Shown here piece by piece: positions 1-5,471 of a DNA stretch of 8,444 nucleotides (positions are counted from its first letter, which is position 1; the number at the start of each line of letters is the position of its first letter). The notes under the pieces are model-generated. The model was given only the letters and a program-made list of their open reading frames with translations. It was not told the DNA's origin and did no database searches. The position numbers were made by a program, and so were the translations under genes. The DNA is from Dehalococcoidia bacterium. GTDB taxonomy: Bacteria > Chloroflexota > Dehalococcoidia > SM23-28-2. The stretch covers positions 1 to 8,444 of the forward strand of contig JALHUG010000004.1 of the NCBI GenBank assembly GCA_022866185.1, given 5' to 3'.

Positions 1-66
1 ATAAGGCGGGGGCATCGGATTCGTCTCCCCATGCCCCAGTCTTCAGGCTGGGGTTATGTGTGAACC
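1..66 (-). repeat. Dispersed two-hairpin repeat, copy 1 (cut by window edge)
   Basis: This is one of three related copies in the window; the others are at 5345-5446 and 6725-6828. On the minus strand it reads as hairpin 1 (CCCCAGCCTGAAGACTGGGG, bases 53-34), then a 22-base linker GCATG...GATG, then the first arm of hairpin 2 (GCCCCCGCC), which runs off the window at base 1. Hairpin 1 carries one C-A mismatch in its stem, shared with copy 3, whereas copy 2 is perfect. It lies 35 bases past the stop of the alpha/beta hydrolase, so it could also act as a transcript-end hairpin for that gene, but no T-run follows it. It may be a REP-type or IS200/IS605-derived non-autonomous element; no transposase is present. 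Confidence 0.85.
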
Positions 67-87
67 CAAGAGCCCAGAACCCTCCAA

Positions 88-903
88 TCATGAGCCAGTT
101 ACGCTCCGGTGGCGGCGCAGGAAATCGAGGACGATGGCGTTGGACTCCTCAGCGCGCTCAACCACATAGCCGTGGCCAGCCTTCGGCAGCACCACCAGCT
201 CGGCGCCTGGAATGCGTCCGGCCAGGATGCTCGAGTTCTCGGCCGGAATGATCTTGTCCTCGCTGCCGAGGATGATGAGGGTCGGGCAGCGGAGCTGGGG
301 CAGCCTATCGTAGGCGTCGTGGCGCATGATGGCCTGCAGCTGCCGCGCGAAGGCCTCTGGCGGCGACCGCAGTTCGGCCTGGGCCAGGGCGCGAGCGATG
401 AGTTTTTGCCGTTTCTGGTCAATGAACTCGCCGCTGTACAGAAGCGGTAGGGTCTTCTCCGCCGCCTCTTCAGGACCAAGCCTGCTGATGGAAACCATCA
501 GGGCGAGGTTCTCAGGAGGGCCATCGATGGCCTGCGGGCCGCCGCAACTGGTGGCGCCCAGGACCAGCGTCCACACCCGCTGGGGGTAGCTCAGGGCCAG
601 CTCCTGAGCGATCATCCCACCCATCGACACGCCGTAGACGTGGGCGGAGGCGATGCCCAGAGCGTCCATGAGACCGACAGTGTCATCGGCAAACATGCGT
701 ATGCTGTAGGAGCTGGCCGGCTTGTCGCTGCGGCCGCAGCCGCGGTTGTCGAAGGCAACGACCCGGAACTCGCGGCTGAAGGTGGGGATCTGCAAGTCCC
801 AGCCGTGGGCATTAGTTCCCAGGCCCATGATCAGCACCAGGGGCTCCCCCTGGCCGTGCACCTCATAGTATAGCTGGATGTCGTTGACCCTGACCTCGGG
901 CAC
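88..903 (-). CDS. Alpha/beta-fold hydrolase
   Basis: This 271-residue serine hydrolase belongs to the 3-oxoadipate enol-lactonase/haloperoxidase-like group and is probably cytoplasmic. The full fold signature is readable: an oxyanion-hole region around MGLGTN (residues 26-31), the FDNRGCGRSDKP loop (51-62), the nucleophile elbow GVSMGG with Ser93, the acid Asp216 in GSEDKIIP, and the catalytic His244 in GHGYVVE. Length is typical of the family. The start is GTG at 903, supported by AAGGA (bases 912-916) eight bases upstream. The gene lies 144 bases downstream of the lipoprotein gene on the same strand. The substrate cannot be read from the sequence; candidates are small esters, lactones or C-C bond substrates. 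No neighbouring gene points to an aromatic degradation pathway. Family call is secure, specific activity unknown. Confidence 0.93.
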   Translation of the reverse strand: MPEVRVNDIQLYYEVHGQGEPLVLIMGLGTNAHGWDLQIPTFSREFRVVAFDNRGCGRSDKPASSYSIRMFADDTVGLMDALGIASAHVYGVSMGGMIAQELALSYPQRVWTLVLGATSCGGPQAIDGPPENLALMVSISRLGPEEAAEKTLPLLYSGEFIDQKRQKLIARALAQAELRSPPEAFARQLQAIMRHDAYDRLPQLRCPTLIILGSEDKIIPAENSSILAGRIPGAELVVLPKAGHGYVVERAEESNAIVLDFLRRHRSVTGS

Positions 904-971
904 GCTACTCGTCCTTCATCTGGGCTGTGGATGGGAGCCAAACGCCCATAACAAGAGGCCGCCGAGGGCCT

Positions 972-987
972 ATTGTAATCGATTGCA
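972..987 (-). promoter_or_regulatory. Candidate promoter/operator upstream of the alpha/beta hydrolase
   Basis: On the minus strand, TACAAT (bases 977-972, five of six matches to a -10 box) overlaps a near-perfect 14-base palindrome at 974-987 with core AATCGATT. The site lies about 70 bases before the GTG start. A convincing -35 box is not visible. It could be a promoter overlapped by a dimeric repressor site, or chance. Confidence 0.3.
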
Positions 988-1025
988 GGCGGGGAAGCGA
1001 GCGTGTGGTGTCACTGTAACCGGTT

Positions 1026-1041
1026 CGCCGTGTGTACGGCG
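1026..1041 (-). terminator. Short hairpin after the lipoprotein stop
   Basis: A perfect six-pair stem (CGCCGT, four-base loop, ACGGCG) begins six bases past the lipoprotein stop codon on the minus strand. It is followed by the palindrome AACCGGTT (1018-1025) and not by a T-run, so it is a poor intrinsic terminator. It may mainly protect the 3' end of the message. Confidence 0.3.
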
Positions 1042-1047
1042 CGGGGC

Positions 1048-2469
1048 TCAGTGGGGACAGAGGCGTTCGGGGACGAGCTCCGGGTTGGCGTAGCCGTAGT
1101 TCCAGATGTCGTCGAACTCCTGGCGGTGCTCCTCGACGACGGCGAGGAAGGCGGCGCAACCCTGGCTCAGGGCTTGGGGGGAGACCTCACCGTCGGGGTA
1201 GGCCTGGGCGAACTGCCAGGCAGCATAGGCGTGGAAGCTATCGGGAAACTCCGCCAGCAGGCCGGCTATGGAGTCGATCACCTGCTGGACCGAGGCCTGG
1301 GCGCCGCCGTGGAGGCTGGCTAGCTGGGCCAGGCCCAGGCGGAAGCGGGCGTAGGGGATGAGCTCGTCGCGGTCTCTGCCTATACCCACCCCTTCACGCC
1401 AGTCCACCAGCGACGTATCTTCGATGGCCTTGCGGTAGAGGGCGATCGCCTTCTCTATGTCGCCAGCGGCATAGGCAGCGTCCCCGTCCACCACCGCGAA
1501 GTACAGCCAGTCGGAGGGCTCATACTCGGTCTTGACCAGCGCATACTTGGCTCCGTCCCAGGCATAGGTCAGGTTGCTGTTCCTCTGCGGCCCCGCCCCT
1601 ACGGAGCCTTGAGTGCCCGCGGCCACGTACAGCTCTTCGATGCCATCACCCTCCACGTCCACGAAGCGGATGTCCCGCGCGTACGGCACCTCGATCTCCC
1701 CATCGATAATGTCCACGTATTGCTGTCCATCCCAGGCCAAGATGTAGACGTACGTCCAGCAGGTATGGGCGCCGCAGGAGGCGGCGGTGAAGCTGGCCTC
1801 CAGCTTGCCGTCGCCGTTGAAGTCGCCGATTCCCAGGATGACGGGAAACCAGGGCGGAGACGGCCCCAGCGTCGTGCTCGATTGGAAGGCCACCTCGTAG
1901 TCGGCGGCACCGCGGTCGAAGATGAGCACGTCGGCATCGGGCCAGATACCGGTCACGACGGGGTTGGTGATCCGCAGGATATACTCGTCTTCGCCATCGC
2001 CATCGAGGTCGCCGACGCCGCAATCAACGGAGCCAGGGCCCGCATAGGACTCGACAGCGCTGCGCTCGCCAGCCCACTCAGGCACGGCCGTGGGCATGTC
2101 CCAGGTGGCGAAGAGCTCCGTCAGACAGGAGGGAGAGCCTCCCGTCTGCGTGAGGTAGGAGGCTATGGCGGCGGGATAGTCGGCGAAGTCGCTGGGCTGA
2201 AGCGGCGCGGCGACGACCGTGGGCGTGACGGCGGCTGTCGGGCTGGGCACGCGAGTGGCCGCAGGCGTGGGCGCAGCAGTTCGGGTTGGCGTGGCCGTGG
2301 CGGTCGGACTGGCCACTCGGGTTGGCGTGGCCGTGACCGCAGGAGTGCGCGTGGCTGTGGGCGTCACGGTCGCCTTCTCCCCACCCCCACAGGCGCTGGC
2401 CAAGGCCACGGTCAAGCCGGCCACAAGGAGGCAGGTCAAGGCGAGCCGACGACGGCCGCTAGTGTGCAC
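1048..2469 (-). CDS. Thr/Pro-linker lipoprotein with FG-GAP-like motifs and a TPR-like segment
   Basis: This 473-residue protein looks exported and lipid-anchored. An Arg-rich N-terminus (RRR, residues 6-8) precedes a hydrophobic stretch (9-26) ending in ASAC, with Cys27 the probable lipidated residue. The position -3 Ala makes this a weak lipobox. Residues 33-90 are a Thr/Pro/Ala linker typical of surface proteins in Chloroflexota. The globular part carries three evenly spaced Asp-rich motifs: DLDGDGEDE (154-162), DFNGDGKLE (216-224) and DVEGDGIEE (271-279). These resemble calcium-binding FG-GAP/VCBS-type loops of beta-propeller repeats. Residues 330-350 (AAYAAGDIEKAIALYRKAIE) look like one TPR helix pair. 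The start is GTG at 2469 with no ribosome-binding site, but a TGCTATACT promoter ends six bases upstream, suggesting a leaderless message. Function is unknown; a surface binding or sensing role is an inference. Confidence 0.85.
   Translation of the reverse strand: MHTSGRRRLALTCLLVAGLTVALASACGGGEKATVTPTATRTPAVTATPTRVASPTATATPTRTAAPTPAATRVPSPTAAVTPTVVAAPLQPSDFADYPAAIASYLTQTGGSPSCLTELFATWDMPTAVPEWAGERSAVESYAGPGSVDCGVGDLDGDGEDEYILRITNPVVTGIWPDADVLIFDRGAADYEVAFQSSTTLGPSPPWFPVILGIGDFNGDGKLEASFTAASCGAHTCWTYVYILAWDGQQYVDIIDGEIEVPYARDIRFVDVEGDGIEELYVAAGTQGSVGAGPQRNSNLTYAWDGAKYALVKTEYEPSDWLYFAVVDGDAAYAAGDIEKAIALYRKAIEDTSLVDWREGVGIGRDRDELIPYARFRLGLAQLASLHGGAQASVQQVIDSIAGLLAEFPDSFHAYAAWQFAQAYPDGEVSPQALSQGCAAFLAVVEEHRQEFDDIWNYGYANPELVPERLCPH
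2281..2335 (-). repeat. Direct repeat inside the Thr/Pro linker
   Basis: The same 19 bases (starting TCGGGTTGGCGTGG on the plus strand) occur at 2281-2299 and again at 2317-2335, a 36-base period that keeps reading frame. The wider stretch 2219-2370 is low-complexity Thr/Pro/Ala/Val coding DNA. Slippage here would change the linker length in steps of 12 residues. Confidence 0.75.
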
Positions 2470-2473
2470 GGCG

Positions 2474-2484
2474 GCAGTATAGCA
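2474..2484 (-). promoter_or_regulatory. Extended -10 promoter for the lipoprotein gene, possibly leaderless
   Basis: The minus strand reads TGCTATACT (bases 2484-2476), an extended -10 element (TGn plus TATACT). Only six bases separate it from the GTG start, so transcription would begin at or within a base or two of the start codon. No ribosome-binding site lies upstream, which fits leaderless translation. A -35 box is not evident, and an extended -10 does not require one. Confidence 0.5.
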
Positions 2485-2532
2485 GGGAGATCGAAGACAC
2501 TGCTAGGCGAGAAGGGCCTTTTGGCACTGTGG

Positions 2533-2961
2533 TCATGGCCCTGGCAGCGGGTAGACCCGCATGAGGGTTTCCGCTAGCTGAGGGACAGTCTCGTAGCGGA
2601 AGACATCCTTCGGCCGGATCCAGCGGGTCTCGATGTGCTCCCAGTCCGTCCGTATCCTGGCGGGCTCTCTGACCTCGAACAGGAAGGGGTGCACCATCCA
2701 CCGCCGCTCGGCCTCAGCGTCCGCCACCGCCAGGGGCTCGCCCGTGCGCAAGAGCTGCACGTCCTCGCTGGCCAGGCCCGTCTCCTCTTCTATCTCGGTG
2801 TAGGCCTGGGCCAGGGGATCGACTCCCTCTACGTAGCCGCTGACGCCCGCCCAGCGGCCCTGGTAGGTGCCCACCTGCTGGCTGCGCCGCAGCAGAAGGA
2901 TCTCGTCTTCGCCGCCGCTGCGACGCAGCAGGAAGCAGGTCACGACGTTCGCCTGCTGCAT
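2533..2961 (-). CDS. Nudix hydrolase with divergent Nudix box
   Basis: This 142-residue protein has the length of a single Nudix domain, a fold that hydrolyses nucleoside diphosphates linked to another group. Features seen: the opening strand NVVTCFLLRR (5-14), LLLRRSQQVGTYQGRWAGVSG (22-42), and the Nudix helix ending TEIEEETGL. Compared with the consensus Gx5Ex7REUxEExGU, the central Arg is Thr, the first Glu position is Asp, and the spacing is one residue shorter. The metal-binding Glu cluster (EIEEE) is intact, so activity is plausible. The start is ATG at 2961, with GAGG five bases upstream and a possible -10 (TATACT, 2982-2977). It is first of three minus-strand genes, 63 bases before the lipoprotein gene. 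The WAGVSGYVEG type resembles broad NTP or ADP-sugar pyrophosphatases; the substrate is not identifiable. Confidence 0.88.
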   Translation of the reverse strand: MQQANVVTCFLLRRSGGEDEILLLRRSQQVGTYQGRWAGVSGYVEGVDPLAQAYTEIEEETGLASEDVQLLRTGEPLAVADAEAERRWMVHPFLFEVREPARIRTDWEHIETRWIRPKDVFRYETVPQLAETLMRVYPLPGP

Positions 2962-3001
2962 CGCGCCCTCGGGGGCAGTATACGCCGCCTGCCCAGATGG
3001 A

Positions 3002-3010
3002 TGCTATACT
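3002..3010 (+). promoter_or_regulatory. Candidate extended -10 promoter reading towards the kinase gene
   Basis: TGCTATACT on the plus strand is identical to the extended -10 before the lipoprotein gene on the other strand. Initiation near 3017 would give a leader of about 265 bases running through all the hairpins before the kinase start. No clear -35 box is visible. Confidence 0.4.
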
Positions 3011-3058
3011 TCGGGGAGCAGGGAAGAGGTAAGCGACGGTACAGGTTGCCCTTTCCAG

Positions 3059-3181
3059 GCAGACCTAATGGCGATCAAGAAAATAAGAACACCCCTGAGG
3101 GTTGAAACCCTCAGCTTTGGGGAAGCTGCGGGATTTATCCCGCAGAGGTGAATTTAAATAGTTGAACGCCATAAGGTCTGC
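3059..3181. repeat. 123-bp nested palindromic element (two inverted REP-like units)
   Basis: The ends GCAGACCTAATGGCG (3059-3073) and CGCCATAAGGTCTGC (3167-3181) are inverted repeats matching at 14 of 15 positions, and weaker similarity continues inward for about 20 bases. Each arm contains its own hairpin: CTGAGGGT/ACCCTCAG with TGAA loop (3095-3114), and CTGCGGGAT/ATCCCGCAG (3126-3145). A central inverted pair CAGCTT/AAGCTG (3112-3128) is centred on 3120, the same centre as the outer repeats. The whole therefore looks like two inverted copies of one unit, as in BIME-type REP pairs or a small MITE. It can fold either as one long hairpin or as a cloverleaf. Confidence 0.8.
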
Positions 3182-3233
3182 AGCTACGAAGTAGAGAGCA
3201 GCCAAGGTCGTAGCTGCAGGGCTTCAGCCCTGC
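3178..3233. repeat. Two overlapping hairpins just before the kinase gene
   Basis: The arms CTGCAGCTACGA (3178-3189) and TCGTAGCTGCAG (3208-3219) form a perfect 12-pair stem with an 18-base loop. A second hairpin, GCAGGGC TTCA GCCCTGC (3216-3233), shares GCAG with the second arm, so the two cannot both form fully. The first arm also overlaps the right end of the 123-bp element by four bases. GCAGGGCTTCAGCCCTGC has the look of a dispersed REP unit. Confidence 0.7.
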
Positions 3234-3281
3234 CTTGTGTCACGCTATTTCGTTCATCACCATCATCTCGGGCGCAAACCA

Positions 3282-4883
3282 ATGGGGGCAAGAGCAGTGT
3301 CCACAGCGGAGCTGCCGGAGCTGATTCGAGGGCTGCTGGAGCCGGCCGCCTATCCCTATGCGGTGGGGAAGGTCGAGCTGGTGCAGACCCACATCTCCTA
3401 CGTCCTGCTGGCGGGCGATTTCGTCTACAAGATCAAGAAGCCGGTGGATTTCGGATTCCTCGACTTCACCACCCTGGCCAAGCGGCGCTACTACTGCCGC
3501 CAGGAGGTCATCCTCAACGCCCGTCTGTGCCCGGGGGCCTACCTGGGAGTGGTACCGGTGGCTCGGCAGGGCGAGCGCTTCTGCCTGGAGGGGCCGGGCA
3601 AGGCCGTGGAGTACGCAGTCAAGATGCGCCGCCTGCCAGCCGACCGCATGCTGGACAGTCTGCTGGCGGCGGGCAAGGTGTCGGCGAGCATGGTCGAGGC
3701 AGTGGCCGAACGGCTGGCCGACTTCCACGCTCGCGCGGCTACCAGCCCGGCCATTGGCCGCTACGGGGCGCGGGCCATCCGCATCGCCTGGAACGAGAAC
3801 TTCGACCAGTGGGCGCCCTTCATCGGCGATACCATAACGGCGGAACAGGACCGCTATCTGCGGGCCTACGTTCGCTCCTTCTTCGTCCGCCAGCGGTCCT
3901 TGCTGGCGCGGCGCGTTGAGCAGGGGCGCATCCGCGACTGCCACGGCGATGTGCGCTCGGAGAGCGTCTGCTTGGCCGATGGCATATGCATCTTCGATTG
4001 CATCGAGTTCAACCGCCGATTCCGCTACACCGACGTGGCGGGGGACATCGGCTTTCTGGCCATGGACCTGGACTTCCGCGGCCACCCCGATCTGGCGAGC
4101 GCCCTGGTGCAGCGCTACGCCCGGGCGGCGGCCGACCCCGAGGTCCTGGACGTCATCGACTTCTACAAATGCTATCGGGCCTGCGTACGGGGCAAGGTGG
4201 AGGGCTTCATGCTGAACCAGGCGGAGGTCAGCGGTGAGGAGAAGGAGCAGGCCCGCTCGCTGGCTCGCCGCTACTTCCGCTTGGCCTGCCAGTATGCGGC
4301 CGAGCAGCCTCCTCTCCTTCTCATCACCTGCGGCCTGGTGGCCACTGGCAAGACGGCGCTGGCCCAGGCCCTGGGCGAGGCCGCGGGCATGCCCGTCATC
4401 TCCTCCGATGTGGTGCGCAAGGAGTTGGCTGGCCTAGCACCGCGCGAGCGTCGCTTCGAGCCCTTCGGCAGGGGCATCTACTCGCCGCGCTTCAGCGAGC
4501 GCACCTACAAGGCCCTGCTGGAGCGAGCGCGCGCGGCTCTGGCCGAGGGGCGGTCGGTGATCGTCGATGCTACGTTCGGCCAGCGACGCCATCGGCAGAG
4601 GGCGAGAGATCTCGCCCAAGCGATGGGTGCTCGCTTCCTGTGCCTGGAGTGCCGGGCCGAGGAGGGGGTCATTCGCCGGCGGCTGGAGGAGCGTCTGCGG
4701 GCCGGGCGCGATGCCTCCGATGCCCGCTGGGAGACCTACGCGGCCCAGAAGCAGGTCTTCGAGCCGCTCGAGGAGCTCCCGCCCGATGAGCACATGGTGG
4801 TGGACTGCGACCGGCCGCTGGCCCAGTGCCTGGAGGACGCTCGCCGAGAGCTGGCGCGGCGGCTGGCGCCTCCATCCGCCTAG
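3282..4883 (+). CDS. Bifunctional aminoglycoside-phosphotransferase-like / P-loop kinase-like ATPase
   Basis: This 533-residue fusion (COG2187 plus COG0645 type) is probably cytosolic. The N-terminal part has an APH-like kinase fold: KIKK (about residues 50-53) with the following DFGFLDFTTLAKRR, the catalytic loop CHGD with Asp223, and the metal Asp in IFDCIEFN (Asp239). The C-terminal part is a P-loop kinase of zeta-toxin/gluconate-kinase type: Walker A GLVATGKT (351-358), SSDVVRKEL (374-382) and VIVDAT (426-431). The loop Asn expected five residues after the catalytic Asp is Ser, so classical antibiotic-kinase activity is doubtful. The frame is open from GTG 3237, but that would add 15 His-rich residues translated from repeat DNA. 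ATG 3282 is preferred, and GTG 3297 is also possible; none has a strong ribosome site. Native substrate is unknown. Confidence 0.9.
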   Translation: MGARAVSTAELPELIRGLLEPAAYPYAVGKVELVQTHISYVLLAGDFVYKIKKPVDFGFLDFTTLAKRRYYCRQEVILNARLCPGAYLGVVPVARQGERFCLEGPGKAVEYAVKMRRLPADRMLDSLLAAGKVSASMVEAVAERLADFHARAATSPAIGRYGARAIRIAWNENFDQWAPFIGDTITAEQDRYLRAYVRSFFVRQRSLLARRVEQGRIRDCHGDVRSESVCLADGICIFDCIEFNRRFRYTDVAGDIGFLAMDLDFRGHPDLASALVQRYARAAADPEVLDVIDFYKCYRACVRGKVEGFMLNQAEVSGEEKEQARSLARRYFRLACQYAAEQPPLLLITCGLVATGKTALAQALGEAAGMPVISSDVVRKELAGLAPRERRFEPFGRGIYSPRFSERTYKALLERARAALAEGRSVIVDATFGQRRHRQRARDLAQAMGARFLCLECRAEEGVIRRRLEERLRAGRDASDARWETYAAQKQVFEPLEELPPDEHMVVDCDRPLAQCLEDARRELARRLAPPSA

Positions 4884-5305
4884 GCCAGGCCCTCCAGGGC
4901 CTTGCGGTAGAGCTCGGCGTGCGATTTCTCCACCCTGGCCAGGCTGTCGAACCACTTGGCGAGCTCCTCGAATCCCTCCTCGCGGGCAACCGCGGCGAAA
5001 CCCGGATACATCTGGGTAGCCTCGTAGGTCTCGCCCTCATGGCACGACGCCAGGTTCTGACGGGTGCTTCCGATGGGGAGGCCAGTTACCGGATCGCCCA
5101 CCTGCTTGAGGAAGCGCATGTGGCCGAAGGCGTGACCGGTCTCGTGCTGAGCGACCTCGCGGAAGAGCTCGGCCACATCGGGGCGGCCCTCGCTGTCGGC
5201 CAGGCGAGCGTAGTAGAGATAGCGGCGGTTAGCCTGCGCCTCGCCGGCGAAAGCGGCCTTCAGGTTCTCCAAGGTCTTGCTGCCCCGCAAATCCTTACTT
5301 GCCAT
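4880..5305 (-). CDS. Rubrerythrin-family diiron protein lacking the rubredoxin domain
   Basis: This 141-residue ferritin-like protein is likely to bind a diiron centre and take part in peroxide or oxygen detoxification in a microaerobic or anaerobic cell. The ligand pattern is complete: Glu22 in AGEAQ, Glu55 and His58 in HETGHA, Glu92 and Glu95 in EGETYEATQMYP, and Glu126 and His129 in VEKSHAELY. The classical rubrerythrin C-terminal rubredoxin module (two CxxC pairs) is absent and the only Cys is Cys88, so electrons must come from another protein. The frame is open upstream to 5728, but the family begins at MASKDLRGSKTLENL. That ATG has AAGGAGG (5322-5316) ten bases upstream, which decides the start. 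Its stop overlaps the stop of the kinase gene within CTAG. It follows dut with a repeat copy in between. Confidence 0.93.
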   Translation of the reverse strand: MASKDLRGSKTLENLKAAFAGEAQANRRYLYYARLADSEGRPDVAELFREVAQHETGHAFGHMRFLKQVGDPVTGLPIGSTRQNLASCHEGETYEATQMYPGFAAVAREEGFEELAKWFDSLARVEKSHAELYRKALEGLA

Positions 5306-5315
5306 TGCTCTCGTG

Positions 5316-5322
5316 CCTCCTT
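5316..5322 (-). promoter_or_regulatory. Strong ribosome-binding site of the rubrerythrin gene
   Basis: AAGGAGG on the minus strand, ten bases before ATG 5305. It fixes the start inside a much longer open frame. Its presence straight after the repeat copy shows that this gene is translated independently of dut. Confidence 0.8.
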
Positions 5323-5344
5323 GCGTCTTCGCTTCCCCTCGCCA

Positions 5345-5446
5345 CGGTCGGTTCGCTGTTGGTGGCTTGATTCTCGACCCCCGCCTGAAGGCGGGGGCAT
5401 CAGGTTCGCCTCCCCATGCCCCAGCCTTCAGGCTGGGGTTGTGTGT
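5345..5446 (-). repeat. Dispersed two-hairpin repeat, copy 2 (complete, perfect stems)
   Basis: On the minus strand: hairpin 1 CCCCAGCCTGAAGGCTGGGG (5438-5419), a 22-base linker GCATGGGG...CTGATG, hairpin 2 CCCCCGCCTTCAGGCGGGGG (5397-5378), then a conserved tail running GAATC, GCCACC, GCGAACC. Both hairpins are perfect, with eight-pair stems and four-base loops. The copy fills most of the 166-base gap between dut and the rubrerythrin gene, beginning about 25 bases past the dut stop. It could attenuate read-through between them, although no T-run follows either hairpin. Confidence 0.88.
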
Positions 5447-5471
5447 TACGAAAATGAGGGAGGACAGAAGC

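Larger units (their letters stand above)
2962..3281. other. 320-base intergenic region between divergent genes, rich in palindromes
   Basis: No convincing gene is present. The region holds possible back-to-back promoters (minus-strand TATACT at 2982-2977, plus-strand TGCTATACT at 3002-3010). It also holds a 123-base nested inverted repeat (3059-3181), and two further overlapping hairpins (3178-3233) that run up to the kinase gene. Bases 3150-3175 are noticeably AT-richer than the surroundings. The separate entries describe each element. Confidence 0.7.

Noticed and set aside
1609..2577. 322-residue plus-strand open frame opposite the lipoprotein gene.
   Set aside because: It is a shadow of the GC-rich lipoprotein gene; its Gly/Arg/His-rich composition mirrors the Thr/Pro repeats and no domain is visible.
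3068..3151. Plus-strand open frame from ATG 3068, 27 residues, possible leader peptide before the kinase gene.
   Set aside because: It is made entirely of the palindromic element, has no good ribosome site and no regulatory codon run.
3059..3233. CRISPR array or riboswitch in the palindrome-rich region.
   Set aside because: The hairpins differ from each other and are not regularly spaced direct repeats; no known riboswitch core is recognisable.
3237..3281. GTG start for the kinase, giving a His-rich N-terminus (HHHH).
   Set aside because: It would start four bases after a hairpin with no ribosome site, and the added residues do not resemble the family; kept only as an alternative.
3240..4085. 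281-residue minus-strand open frame opposite the kinase gene.
   Set aside because: The plus-strand frame has clear kinase motifs; the minus-strand product shows none.
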